Assembly: GCF_946479715.1 (NCBI RefSeq)
Contig: NZ_CAMLHF010000061.1
Coordinates: forward strand, 1 to 26,566
Source of the DNA: an uncultured Pedobacter sp.
GTDB taxonomy: Bacteria > Bacteroidota > Bacteroidia > Sphingobacteriales > Sphingobacteriaceae
Reading direction: 5' to 3'
DNA length: 26,566 nucleotides
Positions 16,436 to 24,152 of this stretch are shown piece by piece. The notes under the pieces are model-generated. The model ran no database searches. It was given only the letters and a program-made list of their open reading frames with translations, and was not told the DNA's origin. The position numbers and the translations under genes are program-made. How positions within the stretch are numbered: the first letter of the stretch is position 1; each line of letters opens with the position of its first letter.

Positions 16436-16581
16436 CTCATCACCCTCACCTATCACCTTTAATTGTGGTAGATTAAACTCCCTTAAAAAAAGAATATTAA
16501 CTATTCATTTTTAAGCATTTACGTAGTTAGGTGACAAATGGTTGCCGATATCATATGGAATTACTTTGAGATGACGAAAGC

Positions 16582-17247
16582 CTATTCAGCGGCTAATATT
16601 TTGATGTCCTTTATCTCCAGTATTGACCTAGCATATCCTTTCAAAACACTGTTAATCATGGCCTGTCCAACCTCTTTTAAAGTGCTTACCTGGCCTGGGA
16701 TTAATAAGCGTAGCAAAGGATATAGTGATGCTATAACTTTATAAAGCCCTTTAACATTTACCTGACCTGCGGTAGGCTTCATAAAACCCGGACGAAAATT
16801 ATATACATTTTTAAATGGCAACTTCATTAAAGCATTCTCTGTTTTACCTTTAACACGTGCCCACATCACCCTCCCTTTTTCGGAACTATCTGTATGACTA
16901 CCGGATATATGGCTAAAAACCATCCCAGAATTAAGAAAAGCAAGTTTATTTGCAAGGTGCAGCGTGGTATCGTAAGTAATGTAACTATATTCCGCTTCCT
17001 TCATCCCATTTGAACTTATACCTGCGCAATAAAAACAAGCATCGTAACCTGTTAACTGATCTTCGACACCATCAATATTAAAAAAATCCGGCACGATGCA
17101 TTCTTTTAATTTAGGATGCTTCTGGCCGCTATAAGGCTTGCGCCCGATCACCAGAACCTCTTTTACCTGCGGATGCGACAGGCATTCTAATAATACTCCT
17201 TCGCCTACCATACCGGTAGCTCCTGTAATGATCACCTTAATTTCCAT
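16582..17247 (-). CDS. NAD(P)-binding short-chain dehydrogenase-like protein
   Basis: The 221-residue product is a Rossmann-fold protein of the atypical/extended SDR type. The nucleotide-binding loop is TGATGMVGEG at residues 8-17, followed by ALCHPQ-like LLECLSHPQVKEVLVIGR. The mid-region CFYCAGISS and FSHISGSHTDSS (about 105-125) matches members annotated as NAD-dependent epimerase or NAD(P)H-binding protein, near the HTATIP2/TIP30 group. The usual YxxxK catalytic pair is not clearly in place, so it may not be a classical reductase. The substrate is unknown. It has its own terminator at 16410-16435 and is divergent from the DUF2723 gene. Confidence 0.8.
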   Translation of the reverse strand: MEIKVIITGATGMVGEGVLLECLSHPQVKEVLVIGRKPYSGQKHPKLKECIVPDFFNIDGVEDQLTGYDACFYCAGISSNGMKEAEYSYITYDTTLHLANKLAFLNSGMVFSHISGSHTDSSEKGRVMWARVKGKTENALMKLPFKNVYNFRPGFMKPTAGQVNVKGLYKVIASLYPLLRLLIPGQVSTLKEVGQAMINSVLKGYARSILEIKDIKILAAE

Positions 17248-17344
17248 TTATTCAGTTATTAATTTTCGTGCCCATACAAAACTCAGGCCCCCTCGTATAA
17301 AATTACAATTCCAAACCAAAGCGCAAGCATTCTTTACAAACAAT

Positions 17345-17374
17345 TTTAACATACTTTAACATACTTTAACATTC
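17345..17374. repeat. Three 10-bp tandem repeats in a divergent promoter region
   Basis: TTTAACATAC occurs at 17345-17354 and 17355-17364, and a 9/10 copy TTTAACATTC at 17365-17374. The 10-base step is close to one helical turn, so the units face the same side of DNA. The array lies 98 bases from the SDR start and 63 bases before the DUF2723 start. It could be a regulator-binding array or simple slippage. Confidence 0.6.
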
Positions 17375-17436
17375 CTAAAACAGCTAACTTTCAATGTTTT
17401 AGTTATTTTTACTATTACGAAAATTACCCACAAACT

Positions 17437-20430
17437 ATGAACCACTATCAAAAAATTAACAATCTTGTAGGATTTCTGCTTTTTCTTATAGCAGGAATTG
17501 TCTACTGGCTAACCATGGAGCCAACCGTAAGTTTTTGGGACTGCGGAGAATTCATTTCTGCAGCCGATAAATTACAAGTGGGTCACCAGCCCGGCGCTCC
17601 TTTGTTCCTGATGATAGGAAAGCTGTTTTCCTTGTTAGCTGCAGGTGATGTAACAAAAATTGCATACTGGATGAACTTCAGCTCTGTAATTTTTAGTGCC
17701 GCTACGGTTATGTTTCTTTATTGGACCATCACCCTGATTGCCAGTAAGCTATACAAACAGAAAAAAACTACCGCAGATGTGCTTACCATTGTTGCTACAG
17801 GGGCAGTTGGTGCTTTGGCATTTACCTTTTCAGATACATTTTGGTTTTCGGCAGTTGAGGCCGAGGTATATTCACTTTCCATATTATTTACGGCCCTTGT
17901 ATTTTGGGCAATTTTGAAATGGGAAAGTAAAACAGACGACCGTTGGCTGGTACTAATTGCATTTGTAATTGGATTATCGATTGGTGTTCACTTATTAAGT
18001 TTATTGGCCATTCCAGCTGTAGTACTGGTTTATTATTTCAAAAAAACGACAAAGCCAACCACCTTTGGTATCATTAAAGCGATAGGTGTTGCAGGTCTTA
18101 TATGGGTAGTAGTTCAGTTCGTTATCATCCAATATTTTGTACTGTTTGCTGCCAGATTCGATTTGTTCTTTGTAAACACACTGGGTTTTGGATTTGGATA
18201 CGGTGCCATTACATTTATACTGCTTTTGGCCGCCAGTATTACCTACGCCATCTACTACTCAATTAAGCATAAAAAATACAATCTTAACCTCAGCATGATC
18301 TGCCTAACATTTGTATTGTTTGGCTTTAGCTCTTATTTTTTAATCATTATAAGAGCAGATGCGAAACCAAGCTTAAACCTTTCGAATCCTGATAATGCTT
18401 TTGCTTTATATGGTTATTTAGGACGTACAAATTATGGCCAAACGCCCCTTCTATACGGACAAACTTTTGATGCTAAACAAATTGATGGCAAAGAAACTTA
18501 TACCAAATACAGGAAAGGAAAAGATAAATATGAGGTTTCGGGAAGAGGTATAGATGTGGAATACGATAAGAATCTATTGTTTCCAAGAACATATAGCGAC
18601 AAACCAGATCATATAAACTTTTACAAGCAATGGTTAAATCTTGCTGATGGACAAACCCCTTCTTTTGCCCAGAATTTAAAGTTCTTTGCATCATACCAGG
18701 TAGGTTTTATGTACTGGCGCTATTTTTTCTGGAATTTTGTTGGTCGACAAAATGACAATCAAGGTCAGGGAGGCTATAGCGAAGGAAACTGGATAACAGG
18801 AATTAAATCACTGGATGCTGTACGATTGGGGAGCCAAACTAACCTGCCGCCAAGTATTGTTGAAAATGAAGGGTTTAACAGATTTTACGGTTTACCTCTA
18901 ATATTAGGTATTGCAGGTCTATTCTTTTTATACCGTAGAAACCGAAATGACACCCTAGTAATTACAACACTTTTCTTATTTACCGGTCTGGCTATTATTG
19001 TTTATTTAAATCAAGATCCAAGACAGGTAAGAGAAAGGGATTATGCCTATGTAGGTTCCTTTTATGCCTTCGCTATCTTTATTGGCTTTGGGGTATTTGC
19101 TATCAGGGAGTGGTTATCGCGCTTTAATGCGCCTAAATTGAGCCTTATAGTGGCTTCGTTGGTTGGCTTATTGGCCGCGCCCGCAATTATGGGTGTTCAG
19201 GGTTGGGGCGACCATAACCGTTCTGGCAAAGCAACTGCCTTAGAATGGGCAAAAAACTATCTTAACTCTTGCGCTCCGAACGCCATACTGTTTGTGACGG
19301 CCGATAACGATACGTTCCCTTTGTGGTACGCACAAGAGGTTGAGGGTATTCGTACCGACATACGGGTTGTAAATATTCAATACCTTTCTGATGATGCATA
19401 TATCAATCAAATGAAATTGAAGTTGAATAAATCTGCAGCTCTGCCTATTACTATGCCAACAGAGAAGTATGTAAATGGTGTTAGAGATTATATTCGTTAT
19501 TATGATTACGATTTAAAAGACAGTGTAGAGCTAAAAGATCTTTTAGCAGTATTGACTTCAGATAATAAGGAGGATAAACTTCCGCTGTCGGATGGAAGTT
19601 TCGTGAATTTCCTGCCTACCCAAAACTTCCACTTAACCGTAGATTCAGATCAATTGATAAAAACGCATACCATTTCGGCTAAAGACAAAGACAAGGTTGC
19701 ACCTTTGATGGAGTGGAAGTACAATAAAGATATCATGTACAAATATGACCTGGCTTTGCTTGATATCATTGCAAACAACAATTGGGAAAGGCCAATATAT
19801 TTCGAATCAAACGTATCTGAAGATACTTATGCAGGTTTAGGCAAATACCTATATCTTGAAGGATATGCGCTCCGTTTATTGCCTTTCAAAACTGACCCTA
19901 AGGATACGCGCGATAAAATGGAGAAAACAAACAGCGATCCGATGTATGATAATCTAATGCATAAATTTGATTTTAAAAGCTTTAAAACTGCAAAATACAT
20001 CGATCCGGAAAGCAGAAGAGTTGCCCAAAGTTCATGGAGTGTTTCGAACTCGCTTACTACAAACCTTTTCATGGAAGGAAAAACGGATAAGGCACGCAAC
20101 ATTTTAGTTAAAAGCGTTAAAGATATCCCTCTTAAAAATTATTCAGTTGATGATACGATAAACAGGTATCAGACCATACAAAACATGTATGCCTTAAATG
20201 AAACAAAGGCAGCTATTAAATTGACAAATGAAACACTTGAATTTTTAGATAAAGAGCTAACCTATATTGCTTCTTTAGAACCAGAGCGGCATAATGCTTA
20301 TGGAAGAGATATTCAGGTAGGAATGTATGTTTTAAGCAGCCTGCACAGAGTGGCTGTGGGCTACAAGCAAACTGAACTTAGTGATAAGATCGCCAAAAAG
20401 TTTGAAGAACTGCAAGCCAAGTTTAGTTAA
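17437..20430 (+). CDS. DUF2723 polytopic membrane protein (GT117-like glycosyltransferase)
   Basis: The 997-residue product has a hydrophobic N-terminal half with roughly ten to twelve membrane segments up to about residue 587, then a large soluble C-terminal part. The opening FLLFLIAGIVYW followed by EPTVSFWDCGEFI is the hallmark of DUF2723 (PF11028), which I recall being classed in GT-C-type family GT117. Asp35 and Glu38 lie in the first external loop, where GT-C enzymes keep an acidic pair that binds the lipid-linked sugar donor. The GHQPGAPLFLMIGKLFSL motif follows. The soluble domain (from about 590) contains ILFVTADNDTFPLWYAQEVEG and a helical C-terminus. It probably glycosylates an envelope acceptor from a lipid-linked donor; substrate is unknown. 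The gene stands alone, divergent from the SDR gene and ended by a strong terminator. Confidence 0.87.
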   Translation: MNHYQKINNLVGFLLFLIAGIVYWLTMEPTVSFWDCGEFISAADKLQVGHQPGAPLFLMIGKLFSLLAAGDVTKIAYWMNFSSVIFSAATVMFLYWTITLIASKLYKQKKTTADVLTIVATGAVGALAFTFSDTFWFSAVEAEVYSLSILFTALVFWAILKWESKTDDRWLVLIAFVIGLSIGVHLLSLLAIPAVVLVYYFKKTTKPTTFGIIKAIGVAGLIWVVVQFVIIQYFVLFAARFDLFFVNTLGFGFGYGAITFILLLAASITYAIYYSIKHKKYNLNLSMICLTFVLFGFSSYFLIIIRADAKPSLNLSNPDNAFALYGYLGRTNYGQTPLLYGQTFDAKQIDGKETYTKYRKGKDKYEVSGRGIDVEYDKNLLFPRTYSDKPDHINFYKQWLNLADGQTPSFAQNLKFFASYQVGFMYWRYFFWNFVGRQNDNQGQGGYSEGNWITGIKSLDAVRLGSQTNLPPSIVENEGFNRFYGLPLILGIAGLFFLYRRNRNDTLVITTLFLFTGLAIIVYLNQDPRQVRERDYAYVGSFYAFAIFIGFGVFAIREWLSRFNAPKLSLIVASLVGLLAAPAIMGVQGWGDHNRSGKATALEWAKNYLNSCAPNAILFVTADNDTFPLWYAQEVEGIRTDIRVVNIQYLSDDAYINQMKLKLNKSAALPITMPTEKYVNGVRDYIRYYDYDLKDSVELKDLLAVLTSDNKEDKLPLSDGSFVNFLPTQNFHLTVDSDQLIKTHTISAKDKDKVAPLMEWKYNKDIMYKYDLALLDIIANNNWERPIYFESNVSEDTYAGLGKYLYLEGYALRLLPFKTDPKDTRDKMEKTNSDPMYDNLMHKFDFKSFKTAKYIDPESRRVAQSSWSVSNSLTTNLFMEGKTDKARNILVKSVKDIPLKNYSVDDTINRYQTIQNMYALNETKAAIKLTNETLEFLDKELTYIASLEPERHNAYGRDIQVGMYVLSSLHRVAVGYKQTELSDKIAKKFEELQAKFS

Positions 20431-20469
20431 AACACCTCTTTTACACACACAACTGTTACTTTAAAAACA

Positions 20470-20496
20470 AAAAGAGGGGCACTATGCCCCTCTTTT
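20470..20496. terminator. Bidirectional intrinsic terminator
   Basis: A perfect 12-base stem has left arm 20470-20481 (AAAAGAGGGGCA) and right arm 20485-20496, with a 3-base loop. On the plus strand it is followed by TTTATTTAT, and on the minus strand by a T-rich run. It lies between the convergent DUF2723 gene (ends 20430) and the peroxiredoxin gene (ends 20518), and can serve both. Confidence 0.9.
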
Positions 20497-20517
20497 ATTT
20501 ATCCTTATATACCACTC

Positions 20518-21153
20518 TTACTTGTTAGGTTGTGGTGTAGTTCTTAAATAAGGTTTAATTACTTTATGTCCTTTAGGGAACCTTGCAGGAATGTCTTCTG
20601 TTTTAATGCTGTTCATTACAACAACATCTTGTCCATCTTCCCAATCTGCAGGAGTTGCAACGCTATAATTAGCGGTAAGTTGCAATGAATCGATTACTCT
20701 TAATACTTCGTTAAAATTACGGCCTGTAGACGCAGGGTAGGTTAGCATCAATTTAACCTTTTTATCAGGAGAGATGATGAATAACGAACGTACAGTTAAA
20801 GTTTCTGATGCATTTGGATGGATCATATCATATAAATCAGCAACTTTCTTGTCCTCATCTGCAATGATAGGGAACTCTACATTTGTATTTTGAGTTTCAT
20901 TGATGTCTTTAATCCAGCCTTTATGAGACTCTGCAGAATCAACGCTAAGCGCCAATACTTTAACATTTCTTTTTTCAAATTCTCCTTTTAAAGATGCAGT
21001 ACGGCCAAGTTCTGTGGTACATACCGGAGTATAATCTGCAGGGTGAGAAAATAAGACTCCCCAGCTATCTCCCAGAAAATCATAAAAATCGATATTACCT
21101 ATAGAAGTCTCTGCCTTAAAATTGGGAGCTGCGTCCCCTATTCTTAAACTCAT
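20518..21153 (-). CDS. 1-Cys peroxiredoxin (Prx6 type)
   Basis: Peroxiredoxins of this class reduce hydrogen and alkyl peroxides in the cytoplasm. The 211-residue product carries FSHPADYTPVCTTELG with the peroxidatic Cys45 and the preceding Thr/Pro. It has no other cysteine, so there is no resolving Cys and it works by the 1-Cys route with an external thiol. The long C-terminal extension (about 150-211, ending IPARFPKGHKVIKPYLRTT) is typical of the Prx6 group. The intervening VDSAESHKGWIKDI and FPIIADEDKKVADLYDMI are family motifs. Length is normal. The gene lies 71 bases downstream of the DUF72 gene in the same direction and ends at a shared terminator. Confidence 0.93.
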   Translation of the reverse strand: MSLRIGDAAPNFKAETSIGNIDFYDFLGDSWGVLFSHPADYTPVCTTELGRTASLKGEFEKRNVKVLALSVDSAESHKGWIKDINETQNTNVEFPIIADEDKKVADLYDMIHPNASETLTVRSLFIISPDKKVKLMLTYPASTGRNFNEVLRVIDSLQLTANYSVATPADWEDGQDVVVMNSIKTEDIPARFPKGHKVIKPYLRTTPQPNK

Positions 21154-21224
21154 AATTATATATTTTAGTAGTAAATAACAATGTTTAAAAGTAAATATTA
21201 AAGTCTACAAGTTAAGTATACTAT

Positions 21225-22151
21225 TTAAAATAATTCTCCTGTTTTTGTAATAAAATTAATTTCAGGAATCTTACTTCCCAGGTGCTTGTTAAACTGTTTA
21301 ATGGTATAATCGGCAAGAATGGGTGTGTCCTTTTCATCGTGTTGGTGCAGAAAGAAGTAGACCTTTTTCAGTCCTTTATCCAACCACTCTTTGATTCTTA
21401 CCACCCATTCGTCTATCCTTGCAAAGTCAGAATCCTGGTGTGCCGATCCATTTCCGACAAAGCGAATAAATATTTCAGGTATGGTTAGTTCCATATGTAC
21501 ACAGTCTCTTCTACCGCTTGCATCAGTAATTACTGCACCCTTATTTAGGGTTGCAAACATATCAAACACCTGGTTCCGGTTAGCCTCTTCCAAAAACCAT
21601 CCTTCGTGTCTTAACTCCACAAAAACAGCAAGGTCGGTAGGTAGGTATTTCAGATATTCTTCCAGAACAGGGAGGCTTTTAGGTGTAAAGTTATCTCCAA
21701 GCTGCAAAAAGCATGGCCCCAGGAACTGACCAAATTCTGAAATACTTGCCAGAAAAAGATCTGTTGGTACTTCTGCATCTTTTAGCCTTTTAATATGGCT
21801 GATTGTTCTGGAAAATTTAGGACAGAAAATAAAACTATTACTGGAATTATCCTCGGCCTTAGCTTTCCATTTCTTGATCAGTTCTGCATTCGGGATGCTG
21901 TAAAAAACGGCATTCAGCTCAATAGAATTGAAATGTTTTACATATTGATCCAGAAAGTCGGCCTCTTTGGTTTTTGGTGGGTAAATCATATTTAACCATT
22001 CCTTTCGGCCCCATTTGGCACAGCCTACGTAAAACTCAGGGCTTTTAGCCGGCTTACCTTTCGACAATGTTTTTGAAGTTTGTATGCCATCTTTTGGCAA
22101 TGTAAAATCTACATCCTTTATCTGGCTATCTGTTACTTTTCCGAAATCCAT
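21225..22151 (-). CDS. DUF72 (YecE-like) protein
   Basis: The 308-residue product belongs to the DUF72 family, a TIM-barrel-like fold of unknown biochemical role that is common in bacteria. Family landmarks are FYVGCAKWGRKEWLN near residues 41-55, KEADFLDQYVKHFNSIELNAVFY (about 62-84), the core FIFCPKFSRTISHIKRL, FLGPCFLQLGDNF, LAVFVELRHEGWF and the strand MELTIPEIFIRFVGNG. The N-terminal 35 residues, rich in Lys and Asp, are extra and not conserved. The ATG at 22151 is the clear start. A 16-base palindrome at 22214-22229 lies upstream and may be an operator. No enzyme activity can be assigned. Confidence 0.88.
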   Translation of the reverse strand: MDFGKVTDSQIKDVDFTLPKDGIQTSKTLSKGKPAKSPEFYVGCAKWGRKEWLNMIYPPKTKEADFLDQYVKHFNSIELNAVFYSIPNAELIKKWKAKAEDNSSNSFIFCPKFSRTISHIKRLKDAEVPTDLFLASISEFGQFLGPCFLQLGDNFTPKSLPVLEEYLKYLPTDLAVFVELRHEGWFLEEANRNQVFDMFATLNKGAVITDASGRRDCVHMELTIPEIFIRFVGNGSAHQDSDFARIDEWVVRIKEWLDKGLKKVYFFLHQHDEKDTPILADYTIKQFNKHLGSKIPEINFITKTGELF

Positions 22152-22171
22152 ATTTAAAATTTTATAAAAAA

Positions 22172-22205
22172 CAAAGCCCCGAAATTAAAGTTCTTTCATC
22201 GGTTT
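22172..22205 (-). terminator. Degenerate terminator
   Basis: On the minus strand a CCGATGAAAG...TTTCGGGGC sequence is followed by TTTGTTTTTT. The right half matches the GGGGCTTT type terminators at 16410 and 23012, but the left arm is imperfect (CCGATGAAA against TTTCGG), so the stem is partly decayed. It would end transcription from the small membrane-protein genes at 22374-22893. Confidence 0.35.
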
Positions 22206-22213
22206 TTTGTGTT

Positions 22214-22229
22214 CTTAACCCAGGTTAAG
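22214..22229. promoter_or_regulatory. 16-bp palindrome upstream of the DUF72 gene
   Basis: CTTAACC, a two-base CA spacer and GGTTAAG form a perfect 7-base inverted repeat with two central bases between. It lies 63-78 bases upstream of the DUF72 ATG (22151). Its size and symmetry suit a dimeric regulator, though no regulator gene is nearby. A chance palindrome cannot be excluded. Confidence 0.4.
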
Positions 22230-22373
22230 GTTAAATCTACTAATTATTAAACTACTCAGCTAAACAACGATTATCAAATATTGTTATGAATCACAGATTT
22301 TGCTATTATTGTTATCTAACCGAATTAGTCCAATAAAGAGTGATCATGGAGGGCTAGAGAAAATAAAGACTGA

Positions 22374-22553
22374 TTAGATCGTTTTAACACCAGTAGAGTG
22401 AGGTACAGGATTGTACCACCAAATTAAGACTGCAACTAGTAACAAGACAACAAAAAAGCCGACAGCGACATACTTATTTGCTGTGGATTCCTTATTGCTA
22501 CTACCAGCAACGACTTGGAAGATAAAGAAAAGCAATTCAAATATGACTCCCAT
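22374..22553 (-). CDS. Small predicted membrane protein (hypothetical)
   Basis: This product of 59 residues, starting at MGVIFELLFF, has two hydrophobic segments (about 2-15 and 28-45, the latter VAVGFFVVLLLVAVLIWWY) with a polar KESTANKY stretch between. I do not recognise a family. The ATG at 22553 gives a natural membrane start; an ATG at 22577 would add eight polar residues. It follows the next small membrane gene by 46 bases in the same direction, so the two may be one operon. The short length and lack of recognised similarity mean it could still be a chance frame, but the strong hydrophobic pattern and paired context favour a real gene. Confidence 0.45.
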   Translation of the reverse strand: MGVIFELLFFIFQVVAGSSNKESTANKYVAVGFFVVLLLVAVLIWWYNPVPHSTGVKTI

Positions 22554-22599
22554 ATAGTTACATCTAATTATCAACAAGATAGGAAAAATAAATCCCTAT

Positions 22600-22893
22600 T
22601 TAAACTCTTTGGTTTTTAATATTATAAACAACTACAACAAATAAAACTAAAAACAGAATTAACAACCCAATAAAAACGAGAGCCTCTCGAAAATTCTTTC
22701 CATTTTTAGCTTGATCGGGATCATTCTTATTTGGTAAAAAATAAACAATTGTTAATCCGATAAAACTAAAAAAAAATACAAGTGTAAGCCCACCAGCACC
22801 ACCAATATTTCGTTTTTCTCCCAATCTATATCCCTGATATAACATCAAAAGGGAAACGATTATGATAACTACTTCTCTTACTCCCATTGGCAT
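22600..22893 (-). CDS. Small predicted membrane protein with three hydrophobic segments
   Basis: The 97-residue product has three hydrophobic segments (about 6-20, 35-53 and 72-90). Its middle region, KRNIGGAGGLTLVFFFSFIGLTIVYFLP, split around a Gly-rich turn, resembles the common Bacteroidota small-membrane pattern R-x-IG...S...IGLxIV...P/SxK, whose function is unknown. The ATG at 22893 is used; Met3 is an alternative. It lies just upstream of another small membrane gene in the same direction. No partner enzyme is adjacent. Presence of a real gene is likely, but no function can be given. Confidence 0.6.
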   Translation of the reverse strand: MPMGVREVVIIIVSLLMLYQGYRLGEKRNIGGAGGLTLVFFFSFIGLTIVYFLPNKNDPDQAKNGKNFREALVFIGLLILFLVLFVVVVYNIKNQRV

Positions 22894-23011
22894 TATTATT
22901 TGGTTAGGCTGTAAAATAATAAATTATTTATAAAGTTTATCACCATTAGATTACGACTTAACCAAATAATAAAAAATTTGCAGGAATACCTCTGAACTGG
23001 TCAAAAACAAC

Positions 23012-23043
23012 AAACCCCGAAACTAATTAAAGTTTCGGGGTTT
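23012..23043 (-). terminator. Intrinsic terminator of the sigma/protease operon
   Basis: A perfect 13-base stem (23012-23024 and 23031-23043, core CCCCGAAACT) encloses the loop AATTAA. On the minus strand it is followed by a T-rich run (TTGTTGTTTTTGA). It lies 20 bases downstream of the protease-fusion gene stop (23063). Confidence 0.9.
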
Positions 23044-23062
23044 CAAATTTATGTGTTAGTTA

Positions 23063-24151
23063 TTAGTTATAACCTTTTATCATAAACACGTAATCCTGAA
23101 TTTTGGATACCTGTTTTGATGGCTCTAGTTTCGATAATTTGCTCTTTCTAACAGAAGATATCCTTCCAACTATAGAATCTTGAGGGATAGAGCTTAACGC
23201 TTCCTGAAGGAACTTTGCTTTTACGGCAAAGGTCGCTCCGTCTGTATAGCTTTCTTTAGCATTGATTATACCTATTACGTTTCCGCTATTATCTAATAGT
23301 GGCCCGCCACTATTACCAGGATTAACATCAAGAGATAACTGATAAGCTAAAGTATCACCATTAAAACCGCTTTGTGAACTTAAATATCCTATCCCTAGCA
23401 CTACTTCATCTTTGGGATAACCCAGTGTGTAAACAGATTCTCCCAAGCCAACTTTTCCCTTTTTCAATGAATAAGGTAAAGAGCCTAATGAGAATTTTTT
23501 ATCAATGATTTTTAGAATAGCAATGTCGTTAATAGGATCCTTATAAGTAATATCAACTTTATAAAGATCACCTTTGTTGTTCTGAACGTAAACCGTATCA
23601 GATTTTTCGACTACATGATAGCTTGTTAAGATATATCCGTTAGAAGAAATTGCAAAACCCGTACCTCCAAATTTAACCGGTTTAACAGGAACCTTTGAAT
23701 TCTGGCTTGATTTTACATCTCTGATCAGGTTATTCGTAGAGCTTTTAAGCTTACTAAGCTCAGCACTCATTTGTTTATAGCTACCCGTTTGCTCTGTAGT
23801 TTGCTGTATAGAATAAATGGTAACAATTGTTAATAATATAAAAGAGGCGGCCACAGCAATTGCTGATTTATTTTTACGCCACATATTAACAATAAATGAA
23901 GGATGAGGCCCAAGCTTTCTGCTTAATGCATCAACATCGATCTGATCATGTGCATGATCCATCTTGTTTTTCAAATCAAGATTTGAGGCATAATCCTTTA
24001 ACGAATCCAAAAAAACCTTATGTGCAACAACCTTATGATCAACAGTTGGATCATTTAAGCGTAATTGCTCAAAAGCGGTGGCTTCTGCCTCAGTAAGCTT
24101 ACCGTTAAGGTAATCTTCTATTATACCCTCTAACTCTATTTCGTTCCTCAT
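23063..24151 (-). CDS. Membrane protein with anti-sigma-like N-terminus and periplasmic trypsin-like protease domain
   Basis: The 362-residue product has three parts. Residues 1-90 are cytoplasmic, and their IEDYLNGKLTEAEATAFEQL segment matches the start of many Bacteroidota anti-sigma factors (a short helical region usually followed by DP and more helices). A single membrane segment lies at about 96-115 (AIAVAASFILLTIVTIYSI). Residues about 160-325 form a chymotrypsin-fold protease of the DegP/S1C kind: FGGTGFAISSNGYILTSYHVV with His179, NDIAILKI with Asp209 and NPGNSGGPLL with Ser281, so the triad is complete. There is no PDZ domain; only a 37-residue tail follows. It starts one base after the sigma-factor stop (TGATATG), so the two are coupled. 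I infer that it binds the sigma factor and senses or cuts something in the periplasm. An alternative is a plain membrane protease with no anti-sigma role. Confidence 0.85.
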   Translation of the reverse strand: MRNEIELEGIIEDYLNGKLTEAEATAFEQLRLNDPTVDHKVVAHKVFLDSLKDYASNLDLKNKMDHAHDQIDVDALSRKLGPHPSFIVNMWRKNKSAIAVAASFILLTIVTIYSIQQTTEQTGSYKQMSAELSKLKSSTNNLIRDVKSSQNSKVPVKPVKFGGTGFAISSNGYILTSYHVVEKSDTVYVQNNKGDLYKVDITYKDPINDIAILKIIDKKFSLGSLPYSLKKGKVGLGESVYTLGYPKDEVVLGIGYLSSQSGFNGDTLAYQLSLDVNPGNSGGPLLDNSGNVIGIINAKESYTDGATFAVKAKFLQEALSSIPQDSIVGRISSVRKSKLSKLEPSKQVSKIQDYVFMIKGYN

Positions 24152-24152
24152 A

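Noticed and set aside
16568..16580. GAGATGACGAAAG, identical to 13 bases at the right end of hairpin repeat copy 1 (507-519)
   Set aside because: It may be a remnant of a third copy, but no opposite arm or loop is seen and 13 bases is too little to call a repeat.
23896..24096. A 66-codon forward frame opposite the N-terminus of the protease fusion
   Set aside because: His/Gln-rich translation with no family match, fully within a convincing gene on the other strand.
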